The notes: generated from the sequence alone by a model not told the origin. Positions 46,805 to 56,712 are shown, counted from the stretch's first letter. The stretch is 64,000 bases of DNA from Prevotella lacticifex (GCF_019973375.1 NZ_BPTV01000001.1:1714468-1778467), one strand, 5' to 3'. Program-made: numbers and translations.

Positions 46805-46836
46805 CAAAATTACAAAATATTTCTGACAATAGCAAA
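46805..46836 (-). promoter_or_regulatory. Promoter of the MORN protein gene
   Basis: On the minus strand TTTG (46836-46833), 20 bases, then TAATTTTG (46812-46805): a complete Bacteroidota promoter. Confidence 0.75.
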
Positions 46837-46855
46837 GGTTTTTAAAATTTTTATA

Positions 46856-46863
46856 TAACTTTG
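46856..46863 (+). promoter_or_regulatory. -7 box of kdsB
   Basis: TAACTTTG lies 40 bases before the kdsB ATG. No TTTG is at the usual spacing upstream. Confidence 0.45.
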
Positions 46864-46903
46864 CTCCACGAAATATTATAATTCATCAAATCCATTCTCA
46901 AAC

Positions 46904-47653
46904 ATGAATAATGAATCTTTCGTAGCAATAATCCCGGCCCGTTATGCTTCATCGCGCTTTCCCGGCAAACCTCTTGCTGTATTAGGAGGTAAGACTGTGA
47001 TTAACAGAGTATATGAGCAGGTGGCTAAAGTATTGGTCAATGTATATGTGGCTACTGATGACGAGCGCATATATAATGAGGTTAAGTCGTTCGGAGGTAA
47101 TGTTATCATGACCCGCAGCGACCACCACAGTGGCACCGACCGCATAGAAGAAGCTTACTCGAAGATTGGCCGTGAGTTCCCCGTTGTTATAAATGTTCAA
47201 GGCGATGAGCCGTTTATCCACCCCGAGCAGATAGAGTCGGTGATGAAATGTTTCGACGATCCATCGACCGAGATAGCCACTCTCGGCAAGCGTTTTGAGT
47301 CGATGGGGGCTGTCAACAATGTCAATTCGCCCAAGATCGTTGTCGACCGTCGAGGCTTTGCAATGTATTTTTCACGCTCCGTCATTCCTTTTGTTCGTGG
47401 CGTTGACAAGAGTCAGTGGATAGATAAATATCCGTTCCTCAAGCATTTAGGACTGTATGCTTACCGCTCCGAGGTTCTCAAAGCCATCACCGCCCTACCC
47501 CAGTCGCCGTTAGAGAAAGCCGAAAGCCTGGAACAACTCCGATGGCTCGAGAACGGCTACCGCATTCGTGTGGCCGAAACCGAATTTGAAACAGTAGGAA
47601 TAGACACTCCTGCCGACCTGCAGCGCGCAGAGATACTCCTAACACAGGAATAG
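46904..47653 (+). CDS. kdsB: CMP-KDO synthetase
   Basis: 3-deoxy-manno-octulosonate cytidylyltransferase, 249 residues, activates KDO for lipopolysaccharide core synthesis. IIPARYASSRFPGKPLA binds CTP; INVQGDEPFI, LGLYAYR and the C-terminal ETVGIDTPADL are typical. Confidence 0.97.
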   Translation: MNNESFVAIIPARYASSRFPGKPLAVLGGKTVINRVYEQVAKVLVNVYVATDDERIYNEVKSFGGNVIMTRSDHHSGTDRIEEAYSKIGREFPVVINVQGDEPFIHPEQIESVMKCFDDPSTEIATLGKRFESMGAVNNVNSPKIVVDRRGFAMYFSRSVIPFVRGVDKSQWIDKYPFLKHLGLYAYRSEVLKAITALPQSPLEKAESLEQLRWLENGYRIRVAETEFETVGIDTPADLQRAEILLTQE

Positions 47654-47698
47654 ACTGAAGAAATAAAATATTCGAAATAGATTTTTTCTCTTTCATTT

Positions 47699-47726
47699 GC
47701 AGTGGTCGGACAAGGCCGGTCACTGC
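47699..47726 (+). terminator. Hairpin after kdsB
   Basis: GCAGTGGTCGG can pair with CCGGTCACTGC (one mismatch and one wobble). The following ATTCTTCTATTT is only moderately T-rich. Confidence 0.5.
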
Positions 47727-47970
47727 ATTCTTCTATTTCCTCACCCTCTGCACCTCATCCTTCGGCACCAATGAAGGACTCGCCGCTGAATCCCAAACCT
47801 TTGACAAGCTACTCTCGGGAATTCTGATTCGTGGTCGGTATCATAGAAACTCTTTCCCTGTCGAGGCGGACTCAGCAAATAAATCACACTTATTTCCGTA
47901 GCGTGATTGAATGTTTCTTTCGTCGCCTTCAATGATTCTCCTCACATGGATTTACCGTGATAAAAATTTA

Positions 47971-48100
47971 AAATATCTTTACACGATTCTTATACATATC
48001 ATTTCGACTTGCAAAACGGTTCGTTTGAGCTTGCGAAACGTACCGTTTGAGGCTCTAAAATTAACCGTTTCGCAACGCAAAAAGACAGGGTTTGTAATTT
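47971..48100 (-). repeat. Dispersed 22-bp-unit repeat element, copy R1-C (inverted)
   Basis: Units start at 47991, 48013, 48035, 48057 and 48079. The boundary box is on the left and inverted: AAATATCTTTACA (47971-47983), the complement of TGTAAAGATATTT. Read on the minus strand, the right flank (TTACAAACCCTG, then TTTTTGCGTTGC) also matches the outer unit of R1-A. Confidence 0.85.
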
Positions 48101-48526
48101 GCTGAATATCAACATGATGGAAGAATGCCAAAAAGTTGATGACACATGGAATTATTTTTACACTCAGAAAAGTTTTGAGATGACCGACAAACTCCCCTAT
48201 CATTAATTTATCGTTGGGCAAGCAGTTTTCCGTGGCAATTGATTAAACTTCCTCAAAAGAACGGCCATAAACAACATAAATAAAGGATGCGCGGCTTGCT
48301 TAGCCGAAGCATTGTTAATTCCTATCTTGCTTTTAAGGGTCACAAAATCATCCATTAGTTTCTAAAGGATAAAACGAGACATCAGAATGATTCATATCAT
48401 TGTAAATTATTTACAATCACACAATGCTTTGTAGAAAAATATGATAAAACAACCGAAATATTTATCAATTAACTTCAATATACTGGGTAAAGAATCTTCG
48501 TACATGCTTTCTTCAGTAAAATAAGA

Positions 48527-48534
48527 ACTAAAAT
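48527..48534 (+). repeat. Target-site duplication, left copy
   Basis: ACTAAAAT directly precedes the left inverted repeat and equals 50144-50151. Confidence 0.9.
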
Positions 48535-48573
48535 GGCGCAGGGGGATTTTTCCGTGGATGCCCCTGCACTCGC

Positions 48574-49656
48574 CTAACCAAATATCGTGAAACAGCGGAA
48601 CATGAAGAAGGGAAGGTCACTGACCCCATGCACCTGAGCACGCAGTCCCTTAATCTTTGAGTTGAGCGACTCGGCTGGCGCATTCGTTGACCTGTTGTTG
48701 AAGAAGTTTAGCACATACTCCTCTTTGGCCTTGATGGTGTCACGTACTGATATGATTTCCCGAATGCGGGTTCTTCCGACATTCTTGTACCACTTATGGA
48801 GCGCTTTCTTTGCACTCTTCCTGTCCTTTTTCTTGCTGAAGATGTTGCGCAGGGCGCAGAGCAGACCGTATGCAGCCTTCATCTTTGGCTCAATCTCAAA
48901 GAGCAGGCGCATTTCCTCCTTCTGGAAGTCAGTCCAGTCATTGTGGTTTTTCGTCAGCGGGTATCTTACGTGCGTCAGCAAGTCGGCTTTGGTCTCTCCA
49001 TTGCTGAGTTTCTTCGGCTCAAACTTTTCATTCTTCCGCTTGCGCGGCCTGCCGAGGCGTTTGCCGTTCTTGCTCTTCTTGACCTCATGGGTCTCGGCGT
49101 ACCTGTCCCTTGCCTTGGCCCGCTTCTCTTGCTGCTTTCTGAACTCCCGCTCCTCTCTCTTGACCTCGGTCGTGTTGGTGCGCTTGAGCTTCATGCGCAT
49201 CGCATCAAGTCCCCTGGTCGTATAAAGCTGGATGACATGGAAATGGTCTATAACTATCTCTGCCTGTGGGAAGGACTTCTTGACAATGCCCATCATGCTG
49301 TCGGAGAAGTCCATCGACACCTCCTTGACTTTATTTCGGCTCTCTTCTTGTATCTCGTCAAAATGCTTCGTCACGTCAGCAACGGTCGTGCCCTTGACTG
49401 CAGCTATGAGTGTTCCCTTCTTGCAGTGTCCGTCCCTGTTGGAGAGGAACGTGATCAGGTCATGGTGAAGCATCGTCTCGTCTATGCACAGTCGCTCGCC
49501 CATGTTCTTCTCTTGAAGCACCCACTCACCGGCATGCTCCTTCTGGTCCCAGTCCGTAAAGCCACTCAGATGCTCCTTGTAGGCACGCCCGAGGTACTTC
49601 CCGTCAGTCCGGAAGAAGCGCCCCACGCATTGGGCCGTCACTGGGAAGGCATCCAA
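48574..49656 (-). CDS. ISL3 transposase, C-terminal part with DDE domain
   Basis: 360 residues carrying the catalytic core: Asp in SMDFSDSM, Asp in IVIDHFHV and Glu in NAPAESLNSKIK. A long basic insert (GKRLGRPRKRKNEK) lies between. The frame continues upstream as KKWLDAFPVTAQ into the A-run, so the annotated TTG start is not the real one. The stop codon lies inside the left inverted repeat. Confidence 0.85.
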   Translation of the reverse strand: MDAFPVTAQCVGRFFRTDGKYLGRAYKEHLSGFTDWDQKEHAGEWVLQEKNMGERLCIDETMLHHDLITFLSNRDGHCKKGTLIAAVKGTTVADVTKHFDEIQEESRNKVKEVSMDFSDSMMGIVKKSFPQAEIVIDHFHVIQLYTTRGLDAMRMKLKRTNTTEVKREEREFRKQQEKRAKARDRYAETHEVKKSKNGKRLGRPRKRKNEKFEPKKLSNGETKADLLTHVRYPLTKNHNDWTDFQKEEMRLLFEIEPKMKAAYGLLCALRNIFSKKKDRKSAKKALHKWYKNVGRTRIREIISVRDTIKAKEEYVLNFFNNRSTNAPAESLNSKIKGLRAQVHGVSDLPFFMFRCFTIFG

Positions 49657-50044
49657 CCATTTTTTTTAAGAAATCCGCAAACTCTACAGAGTAGCAGGTT
49701 CCCTCTGCCACAAGAGGCAGGGTTTCAAGGACGACGTTGTGACCGTCTCCGTCCAACCAACGACGGCGACGGACATGCAGCAGAACTTTATGCTCGCGTT
49801 GTGGGAAGTCATTGAACAAGCGAGGCTCCGTGAAACCGTTGGGCTGAAGGTCATGCCAGACCTTGTCACGCAGGTCGCGCTCGTCAAGGTAGATGTGAAG
49901 AATACGGATGACGGTGCCTGTTTCGTCCTTCTCGTTAGTAACTTCTTCGTCGATCTTAGTGATCTCGAAGTAATCAAGGATGCCATCGGGCAGCATGTAA
50001 CGGACTAATGTTGAGTAGTCGAATGTCGATAGTTTCTTTGCCAT
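49604..50044 (-). CDS. ISL3 transposase, N-terminal part
   Basis: 146 residues beginning MAKKLSTFDYSTLVRYMLPDG. It covers the zinc-finger/HTH end of ISL3 transposases, with basic stretch HVRRRRW. At 49663-49670 (A8 on the minus strand) the frame passes from FLKK into a short out-of-frame tail; with seven A it would continue KKWLDAFPVTAQ into the DDE part. Either slippage in the A-run produces the full protein or the copy is frameshifted. Confidence 0.8.
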   Translation of the reverse strand: MAKKLSTFDYSTLVRYMLPDGILDYFEITKIDEEVTNEKDETGTVIRILHIYLDERDLRDKVWHDLQPNGFTEPRLFNDFPQREHKVLLHVRRRRWLDGDGHNVVLETLPLVAEGTCYSVEFADFLKKMVGCLPSDGPMRGALLPD

Positions 50045-50048
50045 GCTG

Positions 50049-50056
50049 CAAAGGTA
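50049..50056 (-). promoter_or_regulatory. -7 box of the transposase
   Basis: On the minus strand TACCTTTG ends only four bases before the ATG, so the transcript would start at or next to the start codon and be nearly leaderless. Confidence 0.45.
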
Positions 50057-50143
50057 ACATAGTTTCCCGACATCAGCAACGCTGTTTCACTATATTTTAG
50101 TTAGGCGAGTGCAGGGACATCCACGGAAAAATCCCCCTGCGCC

Positions 50144-50151
50144 ACTAAAAT
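50144..50151 (+). repeat. Target-site duplication, right copy
   Basis: ACTAAAAT directly follows the right inverted repeat and equals 48527-48534. Confidence 0.9.
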
Positions 50152-50236
50152 GGTGTTATACAACACATTTTAGACCAAAAATTGCCCCCCAAAATATGTT
50201 TTTTAGCATAAAAGCAAAAAAAAAATACCATATTGC

Positions 50237-50267
50237 TTGTATAATTCAAAGAACTTTTCTATATTTG
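50237..50267 (+). promoter_or_regulatory. Promoter of the AraC-type gene
   Basis: TATATTTG at 50260-50267 matches the -7 motif; a partial -33 element (TTG at 50237) is 20 bases upstream. Confidence 0.5.
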
Positions 50268-50312
50268 CATAGATTAAGGAAATGAATCAGAAAGTTTTTA
50301 ACACTATGGCTT

Positions 50313-50786
50313 ATGACGAAGTATAATATTACAGAGAAAAAGGAAAAAGCTGCCGCTTACCGCAGCCTTGTCAGTCCGAAGCTGATGGATGAACTGAAGG
50401 AGAAAATCCTCGACATAATCCTTATCCAAAAGAAATACAAAGATAAGGATTATTCGGCAAGGAGACTCGCGGAGGATTTGGGCACCAACACCCGCTATAT
50501 ATCCGCTGTAGTTAACGTCCGTTTCCACATGAACTACACATCCTTCGTCAACAAATACCGCATTGAGGAAGCGATGACCCTCCTTACCGACAAGCGCTAT
50601 CGGGATCTCAACATGGAGGATATCAGCGATATGGTGGGATTCGCTAACCGGCAGTCATTCTATGCCGCTTTCTACCGCATCAACGGTATCACGCCACGCG
50701 AGTATAAGCTTCGGTCGCTGGCCAATCACCCGGTTCAGGACACGAAAGCGAAGAAAACGCGCAAGCAGACGGCAAAGAAAGATTAA
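50313..50786 (+). CDS. AraC-type DNA-binding protein
   Basis: A 157-residue regulator with little more than the C-terminal AraC domain: YSARRLAEDLGTNTRYISAVVN is the first helix-turn-helix and MEDISDMVGFANRQSFYAAFYRINGITPREY the second. There is no ligand-binding domain; the tail is Lys-rich. Such short forms may be constitutive or work with a partner. It lies 160 bases downstream of the ISL3 element and upstream of DPP III. Confidence 0.9.
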   Translation: MTKYNITEKKEKAAAYRSLVSPKLMDELKEKILDIILIQKKYKDKDYSARRLAEDLGTNTRYISAVVNVRFHMNYTSFVNKYRIEEAMTLLTDKRYRDLNMEDISDMVGFANRQSFYAAFYRINGITPREYKLRSLANHPVQDTKAKKTRKQTAKKD

Positions 50787-50854
50787 CAATGTAACAACAA
50801 GGAGGAATTTATAAATAAAAGAGAAGACAACAAGAGGAAAATATATAATTGTTG

Positions 50855-52810
50855 ATGGACATGAGCGAGGAATCGTTTAATTATGTCGGCGAGCGCTTTG
50901 CCGACCTGCAAATGTTGCGCTATCGTCTCGATGATTTCGACAAACTCACCTTAAGGCAGAAGAGTCTCATATACTGTCTGGCAAAGGCAACTCTCTACGG
51001 CAGAGATATAACTTTCGATGAGTTTGGAAAATACAACCTCAAGATTAGGAAAACTCTTGAGGCTGTTTTTTGTTTGTATAAAGGTAACCGCAACTGCGCT
51101 GACTTTGAGGCTCTTACAGTTTATATGAAGAGGGTCTGGTTTTCAAACGGCATCTACCATCATTACGGTACCGAAAAGTTTGAACCTGGATTCAGCGAAG
51201 AATTCTTCCGCAAGGCAGTGAAGTCGGTTGATGCCAGCCGGCTACCCATAGACGATGGTAGTGTCGATGCCCTGCTCAACGAGATATGTCCAGTAATCTT
51301 CGACCCGACAATCCTGCCCAAACGGGTAAACAAGGCCGATGGAGAAGACCTCATACGCACCTCAGCATGCAACTACTACAGCGGGGTGAGCCAGAGGGAG
51401 GTCGAGGACTTTTATGCCGCAAAGAAAAACGGCGACGGCCCGCAACCGTCATGGGGGCTCAACTCTACGCTGGTGAAAGACGAAAAAGGAATACATGAGG
51501 AGGTGTGGAGAGAGAATGGCAAATACGGCAAGGCCATAAACAAGATCATCTACTGGCTTACGGAGGCTCTTCAATATGCTGAAAGCAAGGAACAGAAACA
51601 TGTTATCGAACTATTGATAAAATACTACAGGACCGGCGATTTGGCCGATTTCGACAAGTATTCCATCGAATGGGTGAAAGAAAAGGGCGATTCCATCGAC
51701 TTCATCAACGGATTCATCGAAGTCTACGGCGATCCACTTGGACTCAAAGGCTCATGGGAGGGCATCGTCGAATACCGCGACAACAAGGCTACAGCACGCG
51801 CCGCAACGATAGCCGCTAACGCACAGTGGTTTGAGGACCATTCACCAGTCGATCCAAGATTCCGCAAGCCGGTAGTAAAGGGTGTATCGGCAAATGTGAT
51901 ATGCGCTGCTATGCTCGGCGGCGACGAATATCCGTCGTCAGCCATAGGAATCAATCTGCCGAATGCTGAATGGATAAGATCAGAATATGGCAGCAAGAGC
52001 GTGACGATAAGCAATCTAACTCATGCTTACTCCATGGCGGCTAAGGGCAATGGATTCAAGGAAGAGTTTATTATCGATGAGCCAACTCTCAGACTTATAG
52101 AGAAATATGGTGACGTATGCGATGACCTCCATACTGACCTCCATGAATGTCTTGGTCACGGAAGTGGACAGCTCCTGCCCGGTACCGACCCCGACGCTCT
52201 TAAAAATTATGGCAACACTATTGAGGAGGCCCGTGCCGACCTCTTCGGGCTCTACTATATCGCTGATCCTAAACTCGTTGAGCTCGGATTGCTCAATAGC
52301 AACGATGCTTTTAAGGCTCAGTACTACGAATATATCATGAACGGACTGATGACGCAGCTCGTACGTATCCGCCCCGGACATAATATTGAGGAAGCTCACA
52401 TGCGCAATAGGGCACTCATAGCACAATGGGCCCGCGATACTAATCCCGAAATTATCGAGATTGTCAAGAAAGAAGGAAAGAGCTTCGTCAGGATCAACGA
52501 TTATGAGGCTTTGCGTAGGGTCTTTGCCAAGCAGTTAGCCGAAATACAACGGATAAAAAGTGAGGGTGACTTTATGGCAGCACGCAACCTCGTAGAGAAA
52601 TATGCAGTGAAAGTCGACAAGACAATTCACAAGGAAGTGCTCGAGAGATATAATCGTCTAAATATTGCGCCTTACAAGGGATTCATCAATCCTGTCCTAA
52701 CCCCAATAAAGGATGAGAAAGGTAACATTACTGACATTGCCGTCGATTACACAGAAGATTATGAGCATCAAATGCTGCGCTACTCGAACGAGTATGCTAC
52801 TCTTATTTAG
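50855..52810 (+). CDS. Dipeptidyl peptidase III (M49), cytoplasmic form
   Basis: A zinc peptidase of 651 residues that removes dipeptides from the N-terminus of peptides. The metal motif is HECLGH (430-435, the Bacteroides-type HEXXGH) and the second motif EEARAD (457-462). No signal peptide or lipobox is present, so a cytoplasmic location is predicted. The ATG at 50855 is chosen over an upstream TTG. It may be read together with the AlkD-like gene 32 bases on. Confidence 0.93.
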   Translation: MDMSEESFNYVGERFADLQMLRYRLDDFDKLTLRQKSLIYCLAKATLYGRDITFDEFGKYNLKIRKTLEAVFCLYKGNRNCADFEALTVYMKRVWFSNGIYHHYGTEKFEPGFSEEFFRKAVKSVDASRLPIDDGSVDALLNEICPVIFDPTILPKRVNKADGEDLIRTSACNYYSGVSQREVEDFYAAKKNGDGPQPSWGLNSTLVKDEKGIHEEVWRENGKYGKAINKIIYWLTEALQYAESKEQKHVIELLIKYYRTGDLADFDKYSIEWVKEKGDSIDFINGFIEVYGDPLGLKGSWEGIVEYRDNKATARAATIAANAQWFEDHSPVDPRFRKPVVKGVSANVICAAMLGGDEYPSSAIGINLPNAEWIRSEYGSKSVTISNLTHAYSMAAKGNGFKEEFIIDEPTLRLIEKYGDVCDDLHTDLHECLGHGSGQLLPGTDPDALKNYGNTIEEARADLFGLYYIADPKLVELGLLNSNDAFKAQYYEYIMNGLMTQLVRIRPGHNIEEAHMRNRALIAQWARDTNPEIIEIVKKEGKSFVRINDYEALRRVFAKQLAEIQRIKSEGDFMAARNLVEKYAVKVDKTIHKEVLERYNRLNIAPYKGFINPVLTPIKDEKGNITDIAVDYTEDYEHQMLRYSNEYATLI

Positions 52811-52842
52811 TGCTTGCGCAGTAGACCCTATCGTATAACATT

Positions 52843-53457
52843 ATGACTGACGATATTAAAGAAAAACTTAAAGAGATAAAGCAGTCGTTCCGACTAATGA
52901 TGAACGGTCCCGCATCGCAGTCGATGCGCAACAAGGGATTGGCTTATAAGTTGAACTGGGGCGTGCCGGTGACGGCATTGAAGGTAAAAGCCCGCGACTA
53001 TGGTAAGGATTACGACCTTGCCATAGCACTCTATAAGGAGGATGTAAGAGAGTGTAAAATTCTCGCAACTATGATTATGCCTCCTGAGCGTATGCTGCGA
53101 GAGGTCACCGACGTATGGATGGAGCAGAACGACTCTCAGGAAATAGTCGAGCAGATGGTGCTAAATGTCTTGCAGTATGTCGATTATGCACCGGCATTGG
53201 CGTACGAATGGATTGCTAACGACCGTCAGCTGTATAAGATTGGGGGCTACCACCTACTCTCTCGTATCTTCATGCGAGGCGACACCCCCGACGAGCGGGG
53301 CATCAACGAATATCTCGACCAGGCCGACTCCGACCTCCAAGATGCCGACAGTGCAGTAAAGCATGCGGCTTACAACAGTGTGCTGCGATTCTGCGACCTT
53401 GGCGACGACTATGAAACTATTGCCACAAAAGCCTTAGCCCATCTTGGCATTTTGTAG
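52843..53457 (+). CDS. AlkD-like DNA alkylation repair protein
   Basis: A 204-residue all-helical HEAT-repeat-like protein; GVPVTALKVKARDYGKD and the repeated helix pairs fit the DNA alkylation repair (AlkD/AlkC) superfamily. The motif residues for glycosylase activity cannot be confirmed by eye, so it could be a structural homologue. Confidence 0.6.
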   Translation: MTDDIKEKLKEIKQSFRLMMNGPASQSMRNKGLAYKLNWGVPVTALKVKARDYGKDYDLAIALYKEDVRECKILATMIMPPERMLREVTDVWMEQNDSQEIVEQMVLNVLQYVDYAPALAYEWIANDRQLYKIGGYHLLSRIFMRGDTPDERGINEYLDQADSDLQDADSAVKHAAYNSVLRFCDLGDDYETIATKALAHLGIL

Positions 53458-53480
53458 TTTAACGTTTTTTCAATACCTAT

Positions 53481-53513
53481 CTTGAAGTTTGTCCGAAAAT
53501 GTTAGTACTTTTG
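53481..53513 (+). promoter_or_regulatory. Promoter of fur-purA-hisS
   Basis: TACTTTTG at 53506-53513, with CTTG at 53481-53484, a three-of-four match 21 bases upstream. Confidence 0.5.
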
Positions 53514-53537
53514 TCGTGAAGTTTAATCAATGAGACT

Positions 53538-54038
53538 GTGACCAACAACGCAATAAAAAAGAAAGTGCGGGGAATCCTCGATTACTATCTCGTGAGGAAC
53601 AAGCACCGAAAGACTCCGGAGCGATACGCCATCCTTGACGCCGTTTATAGCTTCGACGGACATTTCACCCTTGAGGAACTCGGTAAACTGCTCGAATCGC
53701 GCAACTTTCGCGTATCGAGGGCTACGCTCTACAACACTATGAAATTGTTCATTGAGTTGAGGCTCGTTGTAAGACACCGTTTCATAGGACAGACAAAGTA
53801 TGAGGGCTGCTACAAGAACGAGAACCACATCCATCAGGTATGCACCGTTTGCGGAAGCGTTGATGAGATCCTCTCGCCCGAAATAGTGAGTGCCATCTCA
53901 GCCACGCGGTTCCATCGTTTCCACAAGGACGGATTCACATTATATATTTATGGAGTCTGCGCCAAATGCCAGCGGCGTCTGTCAAGGCCAAAGAATTCTA
54001 ATAGCGATAAGGATAAGAAAGAACAAAAAACAAAATAA
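53538..54038 (+). CDS. Fur-family regulator
   Basis: A 166-residue metal- or peroxide-responsive repressor. The winged helix is RYAILDAVYSFDGHFTLEELGKLLE; CTVCG and CAKCQ form a structural zinc site and HIHQ/HRFHKDG supply sensing ligands. The start is GTG at 53538. It heads a run with purA (11-base gap) and hisS. It is distinct from the PerR-like protein at 57890. Confidence 0.9.
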   Translation: MTNNAIKKKVRGILDYYLVRNKHRKTPERYAILDAVYSFDGHFTLEELGKLLESRNFRVSRATLYNTMKLFIELRLVVRHRFIGQTKYEGCYKNENHIHQVCTVCGSVDEILSPEIVSAISATRFHRFHKDGFTLYIYGVCAKCQRRLSRPKNSNSDKDKKEQKTK

Positions 54039-54049
54039 TTATTCCAACA

Positions 54050-55327
54050 ATGAAAACAGGTAAAGTTGATGTCCTGCTCGGTTTGCAGTGGGGCGATGAG
54101 GGAAAAGGAAAGGTCGTAGACGTGCTTACACCGCGTTATGATGTGGTAGCCCGATTCCAGGGTGGACCAAACGCCGGGCACACCCTTGAGTTTGAGGGGC
54201 AGAAGTATGTCTTGCGTAGCATTCCATCGGGAATATTCCAAGGAGGAAAAATCAATATCATCGGCAATGGAGTAGTTCTTGCCCCCGACCTCTTCATGGA
54301 GGAGGCACAAGATTTGGCCAAAAGCGGCCATCCGCTCACTGAGCGTCTCCACATCTCGAAGAAAGCTCATCTCATCATGCCTACTCACAGACTCCTCGAC
54401 CGCGCCATTGAGGCTGCCAAGGGAAAGAACAAGGTAGGCACGACAGGAAAAGGCATCGGACCTACATATACCGACAAAGTGAGCCGCAATGGACTGCGAG
54501 TGGGAGATATCCTCGAGAATTTTGAGGAGAAATACAACAAGCATAAGGAGCGCCACATGCGTATGCTCAAGGCCCTCGGATGGGACGACTTCAGTGGTCT
54601 CGAGGAGACTGAAAAGCACTGGATGGAAGGCGTCGAATATCTGAAGAAGTTCAAGTTCGTCGATTCTGAGCACGAAATAAACTCTATCCTCCGCAGTGGC
54701 AAGAACATTCTATGTGAGGGTGCACAGGGCACGATGCTCGATGTTGACTTCGGTTCATATCCTTTTGTCACATCATCGAACACTATCTGTGCCGGCGCAT
54801 GCACAGGACTCGGCATAGGACCAAACAAGGTTGGAAACGTTTATGGAATAATGAAGGCCTACTGCACACGTGTGGGCGCAGGTCCATTCCCCACAGAGCT
54901 CTTCGATGCTACCGGTAAGCGGATTCGCGACCTCGGACATGAGTATGGCGCTGTCACAGGACGTGAGCGGCGTTGTGGATGGATAGACCTCATTCAGCTA
55001 CGCTATTCTATTATGGTTAACGGTGTGACAGAGCTGATAATGATGAAGAGCGATGTGCTTGACGATTTCGACACCATCAAAGCTTGCATTGGCTATAAAT
55101 TGCCTGACGGCACAGTGACTGAGGAACTTCCTTATGAGATTGACAACGTGGAACCTGTCTATAAGGAATTCAAAGGATGGCATACAGATATGACGAAGTT
55201 CACATCTGAGGACCAGTTCCCTAAAGAATTCTCCGATTATATCAAGTTCCTTGAGGACTTCCTCGAAACACGCATCGGAATAATCTCCATTGGTCCTGAC
55301 CGCGATCAGACTATAGTAAGAAAATAA
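54050..55327 (+). CDS. purA: Adenylosuccinate synthetase
   Basis: It joins IMP and aspartate with GTP on the way to AMP, 425 residues. LQWGDEGKGKVVD is the GTP/IMP loop; GPNAGHTL, TGKGIGPTYTDK and TGRERRCGW are family blocks. Confidence 0.98.
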   Translation: MKTGKVDVLLGLQWGDEGKGKVVDVLTPRYDVVARFQGGPNAGHTLEFEGQKYVLRSIPSGIFQGGKINIIGNGVVLAPDLFMEEAQDLAKSGHPLTERLHISKKAHLIMPTHRLLDRAIEAAKGKNKVGTTGKGIGPTYTDKVSRNGLRVGDILENFEEKYNKHKERHMRMLKALGWDDFSGLEETEKHWMEGVEYLKKFKFVDSEHEINSILRSGKNILCEGAQGTMLDVDFGSYPFVTSSNTICAGACTGLGIGPNKVGNVYGIMKAYCTRVGAGPFPTELFDATGKRIRDLGHEYGAVTGRERRCGWIDLIQLRYSIMVNGVTELIMMKSDVLDDFDTIKACIGYKLPDGTVTEELPYEIDNVEPVYKEFKGWHTDMTKFTSEDQFPKEFSDYIKFLEDFLETRIGIISIGPDRDQTIVRK

Positions 55328-55347
55328 CCATATAATTAAAATTATTA

Positions 55348-56712
55348 ATGGCCAATAAACCAAATATTCCAAAAGGCACCCGCGACTTCGGCCCTGTAGA
55401 AATGGCCAAGCGCAACTATATCTTCGACACTATAAAGTCGGTATATGCCCTTTACGGCTTTCAGCAGATAGAGACTCCTGCAATGGAAACCTTACATACG
55501 CTCATGGGAAAGTATGGCGAGGAGGGTGACCAGCTGCTATTCAAAGTGCTAAACTCCGGCGACTATCTGAAGAAGATTTCTGATGACGAGCTTGCTGAGC
55601 GCAACACGCTGAAACTACAGACTAAACTCTGTGAGAAAGGATTACGTTACGATCTGACCGTTCCGTTCGCTCGCTACGTTGTGATGCATCGTGACGAGCT
55701 CCAGCTGCCGTTCAAGCGGTATCAAATTCAGCCTGTATGGAGAGCCGACCGACCGCAGAAAGGACGCTATCGCGAGTTCTATCAGTGTGACGCTGATGTC
55801 GTAGGCTCCGATTCTCTTCTGAACGAGGTAGAGTTGATGGAGATTGTCGACACCGTATTCACAAAATTCGGTGTCAGGGTTCAGATAAAAATCAACAACC
55901 GAAAGATTCTCACAGGTATTGCTGAGGTTATGGGCGAGAAAGACAAAATCGTCGATATCACCGTAGCCATCGATAAACTTGATAAGATTGGGCTCGACAA
56001 TGTCAATGAGGAACTGCGCAATGACGGTATTCCGGAGGAAGCTATTGAGAAGCTGCAACCGATAATCAAACTCGAAGGCACCAACGATGAAAAGCTCGAT
56101 GTCATTTCTAAGGTTCTCAACGAGTCGGCCATAGGACTCAAGGGTGTTGAGGAAACAAGATTCATACTTAACGAACTCAAGAAAGTGGGTCTCAACAACG
56201 AGATTCAGCTTGACCTGACCCTTGCCCGTGGTCTGAACTACTACACTGGAGCCATATTCGAGGTAAAGGCCCTCGACACTCCTATGGGCAGTATCACTGG
56301 CGGCGGCCGCTACGACAACCTTACGGGAATCTTCGGAATGCCAGGTCTCAGCGGCGTAGGAATATCTTTCGGAGCCGACAGAATTTATGATGTGCTTAAT
56401 GCCCTCGACCTCTATCCCAAAGAGACGATTACAGGTACACAACTGCTATTCATCAACTTCGGTGAGAAGGAGACAGAATACTGTCTGCCTGTTGTCAACC
56501 AAGCTCGCAAAGCCGGAATAAGAACAGAGATGTTCCCCGATAGTTGCAAGATGAAGAAACAGATGAACTATGCCAACGCCAAGAACATTCCGTTCGTCGC
56601 CCTCGCGGGTGAAAATGAAATCAATGCTGGAAAGTTCACTCTCAAGGATATGACAACTGGAGAGCAATGTCTGATCTCGGCCGAAGAGTTAATCAACAGA
56701 TTAAAATCATAG
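55348..56712 (+). CDS. hisS: Histidyl-tRNA synthetase
   Basis: A class II synthetase, 454 residues. PKGTRDFGP at the N-terminus, motif 2 in [21 protein letters not shown], the histidine loops ARGLNYYTG and [10 protein letters not shown], and a C-terminal anticodon-binding domain. It follows purA after 20 bases. Confidence 0.97.
   Translation: MANKPNIPKGTRDFGPVEMAKRNYIFDTIKSVYALYGFQQIETPAMETLHTLMGKYGEEGDQLLFKVLNSGDYLKKISDDELAERNTLKLQTKLCEKGLRYDLTVPFARYVVMHRDELQLPFKRYQIQPVWRADRPQKGRYREFYQCDADVVGSDSLLNEVELMEIVDTVFTKFGVRVQIKINNRKILTGIAEVMGEKDKIVDITVAIDKLDKIGLDNVNEELRNDGIPEEAIEKLQPIIKLEGTNDEKLDVISKVLNESAIGLKGVEETRFILNELKKVGLNNEIQLDLTLARGLNYYTGAIFEVKALDTPMGSITGGGRYDNLTGIFGMPGLSGVGISFGADRIYDVLNALDLYPKETITGTQLLFINFGEKETEYCLPVVNQARKAGIRTEMFPDSCKMKKQMNYANAKNIPFVALAGENEINAGKFTLKDMTTGEQCLISAEELINRLKS

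Larger units (their letters stand above)
47654..48534. other. Intergenic region between kdsB and the insertion sequence
   Basis: It holds a hairpin after kdsB (47699-47726), an inverted R1 repeat (47971-48100) and about 425 bases of AT-rich sequence up to the target duplication of the insertion sequence (48527-48534). I see no credible gene. Confidence 0.6.
48535..50143 (-). mobile_element. ISL3-family insertion sequence, 1609 bp
   Basis: The terminal inverted repeats are 43 bp with one mismatch: 48535-48577 (beginning GGCGCAGGGGGATTTTTCCG) and 50101-50143. They are flanked by 8-bp direct repeats ACTAAAAT, the duplication size usual for ISL3. Inside are two overlapping minus-strand frames that form one transposase if a single base is removed from an A8 run. 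The perfect duplication indicates a recent insertion. It lies upstream of the AraC-type gene at 50313 without reaching its promoter. Confidence 0.95.

Noticed and set aside
47727..47932. Short minus-strand frame of 63 codons after kdsB
   Set aside because: No conserved-looking segment, no promoter and no coupling to neighbours.
48796..49815. 339-codon plus-strand frame in the insertion sequence
   Set aside because: It is antisense to both transposase parts and is explained by their codon bias.
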